A stretch of 64,000 nt of DNA from Symbiodinium sp. CCMP2592 (Eukaryota > Sar > Dinophyceae > Suessiales > Symbiodiniaceae). Within the stretch, counting starts at the first letter, position 1, and the number at the start of each line of letters is the position of its first letter. The translations under genes were made by a program, and so were the position numbers. Shown piece by piece: positions 1-9,438 of this stretch. The notes beneath the pieces are model-generated. The model was not told the DNA's origin. It saw nothing but the letters and a program-made list of their open reading frames with translations, and ran no database searches. Location of the stretch: positions 170,001 through 234,000 of the forward strand of contig CAJNDT010006014.1 in the NCBI GenBank assembly GCA_905221615.1. Direction: 5' to 3'.

Positions 1-1800
1 CATGTTATTTTCGTTTTATTCGCTTTAGAGTGTTGGGTTTTGGATTTCGGGTCGGCTTGGCGCTCTTATGCTTCTGGGCATTTCGGAAACAGAACTGCTC
101 GTGACCTGCCTGCCAACAACCTCACAATCATGAAGGCCTCGTTCCGAGGGGCTCGAGTTTGAGGACGTCCGCATGCTCCGCAACAGCACACTTAGGACGC
201 TCTTCTCAAGCAGGGCTTGGTTGTGAGAGGATTTCCAGATCTATGTTTCTTTGCATCCGGTCTTGCAGTCGACATGAATGCAGGTAGCAGCTCCTGGTCT
301 TCCGCTTACCCTTACTCGTCTTAACCTTTACAACCGATGCAACTATTCATTTCTGCGGCAGATGCTGCTATGATTGGAGCCTGCCATCGGACCGTCTTCC
401 CGTGTCAAAGCCTAAACTCCCAACCCTGGCAGAACGATAAGCCGATGATCCAATCGGGACAAGTAAGCATGGGCTCGGAGCCCGAAACCCGATAAAATAT
501 CCTCCGAAACCAGATTTGTCGGAGCTTCGCCAAGGCCAGCACTGGGACCCACCGGCGCAAGCGCTCTCTGTTGTAGCAGCTAGAGCTTATGTGTCTGCAC
601 ATGTACAAGTTGCTTTCTGATCCTCGAGTGTTTGAGTCTGCGACGGTTCAAGCGATGTTCCTCCCTGTGTGGTTGCCTGAATATCCTGGGCATAAGTCCT
701 GGATCTGAAGACTGCAAGGCTGTCGTGTCTCTTCGGGCTGCTTGTGACATCGGCCATGTCTGCTTTAAAGCTTGACATGAACGCAGGCGAAAGCGGATGG
801 CACAAATGCAAGGACGCCCGAGGAAACATCAGCACGAGTCAGAAGTCGGAAGCAAAATCCGCGACACGTAGGATCAGAGCTGTACAGTATTACTGGCTCG
901 GGGTGCAAGTCTTTGAGGTTGAGTCAGGAGGTTTGCGGGTCCATCCGAAACTCCAGGGCATTGGATCCTCAAACCTAAGTAACCTCAAGGCCCGTGATGC
1001 TGAAACAGGCAGTAAAGAAACCCGAGGCCCCAGGCCCTGCCTGCACGAAGGGGTCTGAGAAAAAGGTCTGGGCCACCGGCAGCACCTCCAAGCACAATTA
1101 GTAACCGAAGAACCCACAAAGCCTAGAACCTCTTCGGGTTACACCAGTCTGTCAGTGTGGCTGCTCCAAGAGTAGAGATCGTTCACGCTTCGGGGTCGCT
1201 AGCGCGGAAGGAACCTGGACGCCTCCCAACAACTTCGAAGCCTGCGGCTTACGCTGACGGTAGTCGAGCCTCTGCAAATTCGGCATCACAAGTAGCTCTA
1301 AACCCGAAACCCGACATTCCCAACCTCCTAAACACTAAACTGACCTCCAAAAGCCTGAAAGGTTTGGGAGCTCCCTGGACGACAGCACCTCACGTCGCGC
1401 TAGAACTAGACAAGTTGGATTTTGTTATTAAAGCTTGTACCGTAGGTGTTTCCGAGCCTAGGCTGCTAGGACTTCAGGGGCCTCAGGTTCCCAGCATCGC
1501 TTTGCGGTTCCGAGCTTTTGAATGTAGGGGTAGAGACGAAACCCCGACCCCAAAGTCTTCGTCTGAGCTCCGTCGCCGCGAGAAATGCAGAAAGTCGCTC
1601 CGAAGAAGCTGAACCCGTGAGCCTCCGAGAGGCCAGAGCACTCGATAAGCCTCAGCGAGTGGTTTAGCATTACGGCCTTGATTGTTAGGGAGTTGCACCA
1701 GAGCGACACTCGGCAACCTGAGGAAGGTTAGTGATTGTTGCTGTTCCGAAGCTGCTGCCTTGTGGAGTTCTGCACGGGAAGGCTGATTCGCGGCTCTGTT
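1..1800. other. non-repetitive stretch without a recognised gene
   Basis: No domain or convincing splice-bounded exon was recognised here. Short open frames occur on both strands but have no family motif. One plus-strand stretch at about 500-610 reads LSELRQGQHWDPPAQ and has an exon-like composition, but no clear acceptor or donor. Scattered fragments such as AAACCCGAAACCCG resemble the degenerate CCCTAAA-like text found through the whole window. Confidence 0.4.
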
Positions 1801-1805
1801 CTTCT

Positions 1806-1808
<3 letters not shown>

Positions 1809-1849
<41 letters not shown>

Positions 1850-1880
1850 CATATATATATATATATATGTATGTATATCC
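1809..1880. repeat. (TA)n microsatellite
   Basis: About 35 TA dinucleotides run with small CA and GT interruptions near the 3' end. It produces Tyr-Ile open frames on both strands that should not be read as proteins. Confidence 0.95.
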
Positions 1881-1894
1881 GCCGACCCGTGCGG

Positions 1895-3540
1895 GCGGCG
1901 CTCGTGATAACCCGAGAGGTGTCCGCACCCACACCGCTTTCACCGCCTCCACCGCTCTGTTCAAAGAGTCTTTCACCGCTGTATTTGTAGGTGTTTAAAG
2001 AGTATTTAAAGGCTGCCAATGTGTGCCCGGACCCCCCCGCGCCCCCACCGCCCCCACCGCCCTCACCGCCCACACCGCCCTCACCGCCCTCACCACCCCC
2101 ACCACCTTCATCCACCGCCCCCACCGTTTTCACCACCCCCACCATCTCCATTACTGCCACGCCTGCACTGTGCCTCCACCGCTTTCACCGTTCCCACCGT
2201 CTCCGCCGCTCTCACAGCTCTCACCGCCCGCTGTATTTGTAGGATATAAAAAGGCTGCCAATGTGTGCCCGGACCCCCCCGCGCCCCCACCGCCCCCACC
2301 GCCCTCACCGCCCACACCGCCCTCACCGCCCTCACCACCTCCACCACCCCCAGCCACCGCCCCCACCGTTTTCACTACCCCCACCATCTCCATTACTGCC
2401 ACCACCTCCACTGTGCTCGCACCGCTTTCACCACCTTCACCGCTTCCACCGCCCTCACAGCTTTCACCCCTCACCCCCCTCACCACCTCCAGCACAGCCG
2501 CCACCCCCAGTGTGCTGTCAGGGGAGTTACCCGCTGTGTTTGTAGGTGTTTAAAGATTAAAGGCTGCCAATGTGTGCCCGGACCCCCTCGCGCCCCCACC
2601 GCCCTTACCGCCCACACCGCCTTCACCGCCCACACCGCCCTCACCGCTCTCACCACCTCCAGCACCCCCAGCCACCCCCCTCGCCCGCACCGCTCTCACC
2701 GGCCCCACCGCTTCCGCCGCCCTCACAGCTCTCACCGCTTTCACCAGCCCCACCACCTCCACCACCGCTCTGTTTAAACAGTCCTTCACCGCTGTATTTG
2801 GAGGTGTTTAAAGAATATTTAAAGGCTGCCAATGTGTGCCCGGACCCCCCCGCGCCCCCACCGCCCCCACCGCCCTCACCACTCACCTGCCTTTGTACAA
2901 TCACCCTCACCGCTTGATCCTCCCGCACACCCAGCCACCGCCTCCACCGCTCTGTTTAAAGAGTCTTTCACTGCTGTATTTGTAGGTGTTTAAAGAGTAT
3001 TTAAAGGCTGTCAATGTGTGCCCGGACCCCCCCCGGGCCCCCACCGCCCCCACCGCCCTCACAACCTCCAGCACCCCCAGCCACCGCCCCCACCGTTTGT
3101 GCCCGGACCGCTCTCATTGCCCCCACCGCTTCCGCCGCCCACAGCTCTCACCACCCCCACCTTAAAGAGTTTAAAGGCTGCCAATGTGTGCCCGGACCCC
3201 CCCCCGCGCCCCCACCGCCCCCACCGCCCTCACCGCCCACACCGCCCTCACCGCCCTCACCACCTCCACCACCCCCTACACTGCTTCCACCGCCTCCACC
3301 GCTCTGTTCAAAGAGTCTTTCACCGCTGTATTTGTAGGTTTAAAGAGTATTTAAAGGCTGCCAATGTGTGCCCGGACCTCTCGCGCCCCCACTGCCCCCA
3401 CCGTCCTCACCGCCCCCACCGCCCTCACCACCTCCACCACCGCTCTGCTGTATTTGTAGGTCTTTAAAGAATATTTAAAGGCTGCCAATGTGTGCCCGGA
3501 CCCCCCTGCGCCCCCACCGCCCTCACCGCCCTCACGAGCT
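1895..3540 (+). repeat. C-rich composite minisatellite with eight headers
   Basis: Eight units share a header (GGCTGCCAATGTGTGCCCGG, starting near 2011, 2253, 2562, 2824, 3006, 3176, 3356 and 3480). Each header is followed by runs of CACCGCC/CTCACCGCC and closes with a segment like CACCGCTGTATTTGTAGG plus TTTAAAG. Unit length varies from about 125 to 310 bp because the CACCGCC inner repeat expands and contracts. All three forward frames stay open for long stretches and would encode Pro-rich, Pro-His-Arg or Thr-Ala-Leu proteins. This follows from the unit composition and is not evidence of a gene. A similar but header-less CACCGCC tract recurs at 41075-41190 and 59210-59325. Confidence 0.9.
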
Positions 3541-3737
3541 GAGCACTGCGTCAGTCCGAATACTTCGCCGCATCAGTCATGTGCTCATGCTACTCGTGCC
3601 AGTTACAAGACTTGCAGGCCCTATCTTATTATTTCATGTCACTTCCTCCGTAACAGGGTTGGCTGCTTTCAACACCTGCTGCCTTCCTTGGATAGTCACC
3701 TCTCTTCTTTTGGGGTCGGCGGCAGTGGCGGCAGCCC

Positions 3738-3750
3738 ATATATATATATA

Positions 3751-3787
<37 letters not shown>
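3738..3787. repeat. (TA)n(TC)n compound microsatellite
   Basis: About nine TA units pass directly into about eighteen TC units. The upstream flank GGGGTCGGCGGC resembles the flank of the duplicated segment near 41747 and 59880. Confidence 0.95.
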
Positions 3788-3789
<2 letters not shown>

Positions 3790-3889
3790 TATGCAGGTTT
3801 TGTCCACGGCAGTTCAGAGGATTACGGGGTCGTTTGGCAGAACCCCGACTTCCAGGTCCTCACCCAAGCATCACCCTGACCAACACCGC

Positions 3890-4050
3890 CGCCTCCATGC
3901 ACCTTCACAATCACTTTCTCACCATCATCACCGGCTTCAGCATCAGCAGAAGCAGCATGCCCATCCGTCACCGTCACCAGCATCACCATCATCGTCACCA
4001 CCCCCACCATGGCCAACACCATCACCATCGTCACCATCGTCATTAGTATT
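3890..4050. repeat. CATCAC/CCACCAT imperfect trinucleotide-hexanucleotide tract
   Basis: A degenerate CAT/CAC/CGT-rich run reads as His-Arg or Ser-Pro on plus and Asp-Gly-Val on minus. Its composition explains the open frames on both strands, and no domain is visible. Confidence 0.75.
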
Positions 4051-4276
4051 CCTTTCTCCCTGATCCCTGACCCTACCCCCTAACACCTTGAAATCAGAAT
4101 CCTGAATCCTCATCTCTACAGCTAAAACCCAGAACCATCCGCACATGAAGGCAGGAAGCAGAGAGTCCAGTTTTTGGCCGCCCGACGCCTCGGCGGCCAA
4201 AGTCTCCGGAGCATCAGCGAGGCGCCTGCAGGGCAGCTCGGAGGTTGGGAATCTCTCATTGCGAGGCAAAAATTGA

Positions 4277-4345
4277 AGGGGGGGAGGAGGGGGGGAGGGG
4301 GTGGAGGGGGGGAGGGGCGGGGGGGAGAAGGGGGGCTGGCGGGTT
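4277..4345 (+). repeat. G-rich tract with G-quadruplex potential
   Basis: Many runs of three to seven G are separated by one to four bases across about 70 bp, well over the four G-runs needed for an intramolecular quadruplex. It lies between the CATCAC tract and a short AT-rich stretch. No gene is seen in 4345-4880. Confidence 0.7.
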
Positions 4346-4901
4346 GACTACCTTTGCCGAGGCGGGGTCGCGTTAGCGAGAAATTAAAGTATTTGGTATT
4401 TTAGAGTATACTACTATACTACAGTAGCCCCGTACAAATACGAGAACCCTTTTTCCTAGTATCTGCACTTCTGCGAGGGTTTTTTGTAAAGGCGTTATCG
4501 GCGTTCATCTCGTTCTATCATGTTATCGCACTTCTTATGTCGCATCTTTCCTCCTTAGATCCTGAAGTTTAGGCGAGGTTCAGGGATTTGGTGATTTTTG
4601 TTTCGTGGGCTCACTTCTACTACGCCATGAAGTCGCAGAAAATCAGAAACCTGGCTCTTGGCCTGTGATCCAAAACTGCTAGGGTCTTTGACCATAGATG
4701 TTGAATAGCATGCTCGAGTAAGAGGTGTGTTTCTGGTGTCGGAGACGTGGGAATTCGGAGTTTACGGCCTCCGGGCTTCGTGTTTGCGGTGTGTAGCATG
4801 GGGTATCGATTGAGGGCAAAATTAGCAGGATGTCGGTGAAGTCGTGGGAACAACCAAAAGAATCCACATCACAGACGGTTCACTTTACACACCGTCGACG
4901 C

Positions 4902-5508
4902 CTCAGAGCATCGACCAGGTCTCCACGAACTCGGCAGCAAAGGCAGCCGTTGGGCATCACGATGGTCTCTGCGGCAGACTTCTCAAGCCTCAGAGAAACT
5001 CAGTCAGCAACACTGGATCTCGCAGGGCGGGAAGGGAGGCCACTCAGCCGTCTCGTCGTCACCCACCACTAAGCCGCAGGACAAAAAACAGCTGTAAAAC
5101 CGCCACTTCCATTGCCAATGACCTGAGCGACGGACAGCATGAGTTGGTCATCGATTGGGACCTTGCCGAACTCGTTCTGAACAACTGCAATGCGCCGTCC
5201 ATGCCCGAGACCTCGTGGCTGTCCAGCTTCAGGCACACCGTTTCATTACAGTCGGGATGAATCGGAGGCACCTCAACGTGAATTCCGTCTACATGCTAAC
5301 CTGCTTTATCCAAGTAATGACACAGGCAACCCCGGGCTGGTCCAACTCGCCAAGGAAGCTGCAGCGCTTCACGAATCCCCAGCGGCCTTCTGTTGCCCAT
5401 GAGTCATGCGTCCCAGCGGCTTTTCAGCACGAAATTCAGGAAGGTAGTCTTCCCTGCTCCGAGGAAGCCAGTGAGGATGGTGGCCCGAATGCGCCGTTCC
5501 TGCAAGTC
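4902..5508 (-). CDS. CobW/P47K-family GTPase, three exons, partial
   Basis: Three minus-strand exons give the signature blocks of CobW/P47K (COG0523) metal-chaperone GTPases. Exon 1 (5508 or 5499 down to 5418) reads RATILTGFLGAGKTTFLN, which contains the Walker A loop GAGKTT. Exon 2 (5211-5139) reads GRRIAVVQNEFGKVPIDD, the NEFG block after strand 2. Exon 3 (4988-4902) reads TIVMPNGCLCCRVRGDLVDA, containing the metal-binding CxCC motif (CLCC) and the following RGDL. Joining them by AAAAGCC|GC...AG|GTCTCG and CTCAT|GC...AG|GCTTG keeps the frame and restores the family spacing, so both introns use GC donors. Members bind GTP and deliver Zn, Co or other metals to target proteins. The expected next block (ETTGLADP) and the C-terminal domain are not found to the left, so the gene is truncated or continues beyond the repeat array. 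Family assignment is strong; function in this organism is inferred. Confidence 0.82.
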
Positions 5509-5635
5509 CTCAGTCGAGTCGTGTCAATTAAAGCTAGCCTGTGTTTGCTGGCAATTTGCAGCTGGACGTCCGCTTCATTTCTGGTGCTATGACCCCGAAA
5601 ATCGAACAAGACGTGTCAACTTTCGACCTTCGAAA

Positions 5636-5772
5636 TCTTGGCAGGCGAGGGTCGACGCAGGACTCGATCTCTCGCTTCTGTGCGGCAGTTAAATTTCCAT
5701 CCAGTTCGCTCTTGGCCTTTTCGCAGAAGATGCACATGGCTTCCGCTGGACAGCTGCCCACGGATGGAGGGG
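5636..5772 (-). CDS. possible upstream exon of the CobW-like gene
   Basis: Directly upstream of the Walker A exon, one minus-strand frame reads CIFCEKAKSELDGNLTAAQK followed by REIESCVDPRLPRF, preceded by a possible acceptor GGGCAG. The composition (charged, CxxC) is protein-like and unlike the surrounding intronic text. I do not recognise the sequence, and no donor gives the phase needed to join it cleanly to the next exon. Confidence 0.3.
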
Positions 5773-5879
5773 AATTGAGGGGTTGCGGAGTCTTCAGTAA
5801 GAGCGTTAGTCGCCCCGGGATTGCGATCTTAGCTTTGGGACGGGAGTGTTTAAAGTGTGGGCTTGAAGCTCGAAAATAA

Positions 5880-6660
5880 AGACTTCGGTCCGTGGCAGAC
5901 CAAATGCAGATCTCAAGTTTAGCCTCGGCAACAAGTTTAAGCCACAATTCAAACTTTACTCGATGTTTGCTCCGTTGAAACAGTGATCGCGATGCGGAGT
6001 TTGCAACATGGGCTGAAGCCTTCCTGAAGCCAGCGTCTGCGGCGTCGAAACATTTGCAGCTGAAATCCTCGGAACTTGGAGTCTTGCATCTTCGGCCTAG
6101 GGGTTTGATGGGCCTAAACATTAACAACCTTCGAGCGCTTCTCTGCATCTTGCATGACCAGGGTACGAAGTACTCGGTGCTCAGGTCAAAGACGTTCGAT
6201 TGACGGAGGTTGTGATTGTTCGAATGCGTGGTTTAGTCCAGAGCTTTCCGAAGCTCGGCGGCCGACGGGGCTTGCATAATTCGGAGCTTCTCGGATCTAC
6301 AGATGGGTGCAGCTGAAAATGGCGGCATGCACCACATGCATCATAGGAAGAAGCAGTCACAGCGCGTGCAAATCCTGGACTCAGGAAGTTGACCCATAGG
6401 CATTCACCTCAATTCTGGATCTTGCATCCCCCTCGCTAACCCACACATCACAAAACCTACTGCTACAACATGATGCATCAGGCAACTGATGCCGTTAAGT
6501 CCCTACATCCCCCACAAAAACAAAAACTGGTTTCCTTTCCTTGTACAACCCATGGGACCGTCAAAGAGCCCTCCTGGAAGCCTTCAACGAACTCTTAAAA
6601 GAGCCTTTTGTAAAACCCTCATAGAACGCTTAAGGGGAACCCTAGTACCTTAGAGGAAGC
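5880..6660. other. no recognised gene
   Basis: A minus-strand frame stays open from 6148 into the exon candidate above, but its upstream half has no motif and no conservation I can see. The rest is A/C-rich text with phrases such as GGAACCCTAG and AACCCTCATAGAA, similar to the degenerate repeat at 33775-33985. Confidence 0.4.
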
Positions 6661-6720
6661 TTAAACCCTAAACCCTAAACCGCTCGAAGGAACCCAAAAC
6701 CCTAAACCCTTTCAAGGAAC
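6660..6720 (+). repeat. interstitial telomere-like CCCTAAA repeats
   Basis: TTAAACCCTAAACCCTAAACC and a second AACCCTAAACCCT within 60 bp match the plant-type TTTAGGG telomere repeat, which dinoflagellates also use. The run is short, degenerate and internal, so it is not a chromosome end. Similar short runs lie at about 36298-36312, 37266-37280, 40260-40285 and their duplicates. Confidence 0.6.
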
Positions 6721-6794
6721 CCTGCAAAAGGAACTCCTCAAAGGACGCACGGTAAGGCTTTCTTGCGCCATACAGCTCGAAAACCCCATGAACT

Positions 6795-6895
6795 GCCCTC
6801 GGTTGGCCAATTGAATTGCCTTCAGGGAACCATGCGGTAGGAGTGCGACGATGTCAACATGTCGCAGCTGCCTTCGCAGAATATCAAAGAACCTA
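6795..6895 (-). CDS. possible orphan exon
   Basis: The minus strand reads RQLRHVDIVALLPHGSLKAI followed by QLANRGQFMGF, preceded by GCGAAG and containing GGGCAG near its end. It looks like protein rather than repeat, but I recognise no family and the splice sites are weak. The following stretch to 7733 holds nothing I can name. Confidence 0.22.
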
Positions 6896-7733
6896 AAGCA
6901 CAAGTTCTTGGTTATAATGGCCCTCAAAGCAGGGACCCGACATCTCCAGTAAACTCCTCATGAATGGGCAACAAGAAACATTGCCCATGGCCGAATTTGC
7001 ACGTGAGAGACAGTATTCTCGAAGTCTTCCCTGTACAGGACTCCAGATGCTAGGCTAGGCTGCCTCCAGATGTTGCTTTGGTTCAAGATGTAGGGCCTAG
7101 CATTTGGGGTATTTAGGATCAACGTCCCCAGGAAGGCAGATCAGCCGCCATGCGAATCAAATTCTCGAGAGTCTTCGATGCTGATCTCCACGTTCACCTG
7201 GCAAACGGATTTAGGCTTTACAGTGTGGGGTTTAAGATCTCGTGCCTTTCGGGTTTAGGGCTTGGGTTTTTGGAAATGCCACTGCCACCTCAGAACGAGA
7301 TGCTGGCAGGACGAAACAGACGTCGCACAGTGGGGAAAGCGTATTTCACGGCTTCCGTCTAGACGCTGCATCCCTCAAAAGACTTGATTTAATGCTTCCG
7401 TCTAAACACTGTACGCCGTCTGTACGCTAGAAAAGGAGGACACCCGACAAAAAGCTCGAGCCCGACCGGAGCTCTCGAGCCAAACCCATCTGATCCCTCC
7501 AAAAAACTCCACATGAATGAGCAGCAAGAAACATTGCCCATTGCCAAATTTGCAGCTTCGTATTCTCGACGTTTGCCGCGTACTGGACTACAGGACGCAA
7601 AGACACTAGGCGAGGCTGCCTCCTGACGCCTGAAGCAGGCCCGTGCACCGGGAATGCTTCGTGGAGAGGTTGCCTGCAGTTGCGAAGACTTGGTGGGCCG
7701 GACAATAAAAATGTGGGCTTGTGGTATGCTGTG

Positions 7734-8190
7734 TGAGGGTTCGGTATCGCTGATACGGTATTTTCGCTCCCCTCACCAGAGTTTGTGCTGATGGTGTGGT
7801 TTGCCTTGACGAGCTGTAGATACCACGCACTCTTCTGTCCCAATTCCAATCCCTTGCAGGCAAATTCGGCTCACTCTCTATTTGGCGTCTCGCAGCAGAG
7901 TGACGATCTGTCTATGCACGGGAATGGCTCAAATCCTTCTGTAGGTTGGTCAAGCTAGCTAGCTTCGCTAGTTGGCAAGTATGTGAACTATTGCTCGTTC
8001 TTGAGCCAAAGTTGCATTGCATGCGGAGCATAGCTCATGGTCCGAATACGGTCCCATGAGTATGCCGCGAAGAGTTAGAGACAAGAACCGCAGGTCTCTT
8101 GCTCTTATGTACGTGATTGCTCATGACATTGGATAACATAGCTCAGGTCGCGATAGCTACGATTGGACTAGGCATCGACGTCCGTTTGCA
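7734..8190 (-). repeat. LTR, left (3' LTR of the outer element)
   Basis: A 457-bp copy aligns over its whole length to 22461-22924. It contains the block CTTGAGCCAAAGTTG (8000-8014) and ends CGACGTCCGTTTGCA. The internal side continues CCCCCCATGAGTG, which on the minus strand is a G-run directly before the LTR, as expected for a polypurine tract. Confidence 0.85.
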
Positions 8191-8499
8191 CCCCCCATGA
8201 GTGATGCCTCCGGCATGAGTCACATAGGAAGAGTCGAGATCGAAAAGTACAAGTTTCCGCAGCAACTTTGGTACGTTCTTGGGTAAGAGCCTTGCATTCC
8301 CAATTAGAAAGGTTGTGACACTTCGCTACGTCGGCGCGATCCCCTGAAGCTTCATTGAAGAGGAAAAGTCACCGAAGAACAAGGCCGTGATGAGAGATCA
8401 CGCGCGGGTAGAAGTTGTCACAATGTTGGCTGTTGGCCATGTTCGGACAGCTCTCACCAGTTGTCGCGTTCCCAACGTCGGCAGCGCTCACGTTCACCT
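8191..8499 (-). other. 3' untranslated part of the element
   Basis: Between the polypurine-like G-run at the LTR and the end of the second accessory-ORF copy there is about 300 bp with no recognised motif. Confidence 0.5.
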
Positions 8500-9436
8500 T
8501 CACGTTCTTGCGGACTTGCGGGGTCCAGGACTTGCCTTTGCCCTTTTCACCCGTTCATCCATGATCTTCTCAATGCAAACGAAATCTTTTCTTCGGTTGT
8601 CGCTTGGTACGCAAAACCAGGCCTCCTTGACGATATGAAAAGGTAGATTGACAATGATGATGCCGCTGTCCGTAACCCTTTCTCCTTGTCGGACGAGATC
8701 GGTCGAGGGAATGTGTAGCACAACCAGCGGCATTCTCCAGTTTCCTCGTCCGGTCACTCTGTTCTTTGCCGTAGTGTTCCGAAGATCCCATGGAACAAAG
8801 AGGCCGTAGCAGCTGTGAAGTCTTCCCGCTTTTCATGCCTTAATCCGTGATCGCCTTCGAGGCTCGAACCAGGCAGGATGCCTTTCTCAACAATGGATTG
8901 CAGGTTCCTGCTTCTTGTCGCGTGGAAACCTTCCATCACGTCTCGGAGATGCGTTCGATGATCTCGGCCGCTGCATACCGCCAGATTGATTTTTCGATGC
9001 CCCGCACACAGGCGTTGGCACCTTCCGATCCACCCCAATGGTGAAAATGCACTGGGAAGTCTTGTTGCCAGAGTGAGGATTCCGAGCGCTAGTTCCAGAG
9101 TGTCACCAAGAAGCTTTTTACGGGGATCGGTCACCCGATTGTAGAGTCCTCGCCTGTCCTCCGGGGTCAGGATCGACTTCATGAATCCTGCATACGCGGA
9201 CTTGCCAGCGTCATAGTAGCAGATGTAGCAAAGTTCTCCTTATTTGTTGTACGCCCTGTCCCATGCCAATTGAGCGTACACGATTGCTTGATACGGAGCT
9301 GCGCGAAGACCACCCTAATCAGAAACCGTTTTGCCGTAGTCCGTGTAGGCAACTGGAGCACATGCCTTCAAGCCTTCAGGAATGCCACAATGTCTTCCCT
9401 CGGAGCGCATGCCTTCAGGAATGCCACAATGTCTTC
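8500..9436 (-). pseudogene. accessory ORF, second (short) copy: KptA/ART-like domain
   Basis: Conceptual reading across three frames gives, in order: LCYICYYDAGKSAYAGFM (about 9180-9235), TLELALGILTLA, WGGSEGANACVRGIEKSIWR (8965-9045), GFHATRSRNLQSIVEKGILP (8870-8935), GRLHSCYGLFVPWD (8780-8830), MPLVVLHIPSTDLV, TDSG, EAWFCVPS and EKIMDER. The H-A-T motif, the G-x-L-P-G turn about ten residues later and the following RLHS block resemble the HGT...GL and RxHVH motifs of KptA/Tpt1 RNA 2'-phosphotransferases and their ADP-ribosyltransferase-fold relatives. It lacks the zinc knuckle part of the other copy. A 13-residue direct duplication (REDIVAFLKACAP) sits at its start. Homology to the other copy is seen directly; the fold assignment is inference. 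Confidence 0.5.
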
Positions 9437-9438
9437 TG

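Noticed and set aside
2023..2777. Pro/His/Ala-rich proteins in the C-rich array
   Set aside because: They are produced by CACCGCC-type units in every forward frame, without start context or domain.
4844..5592. plus-strand frames over the CobW region
   Set aside because: Antisense to exons with clear Walker A, NEFG and CLCC motifs.
6660..6720. true telomere
   Set aside because: Only a few degenerate CCCTAAA units in the middle of unique DNA; similar pieces are scattered over the window.
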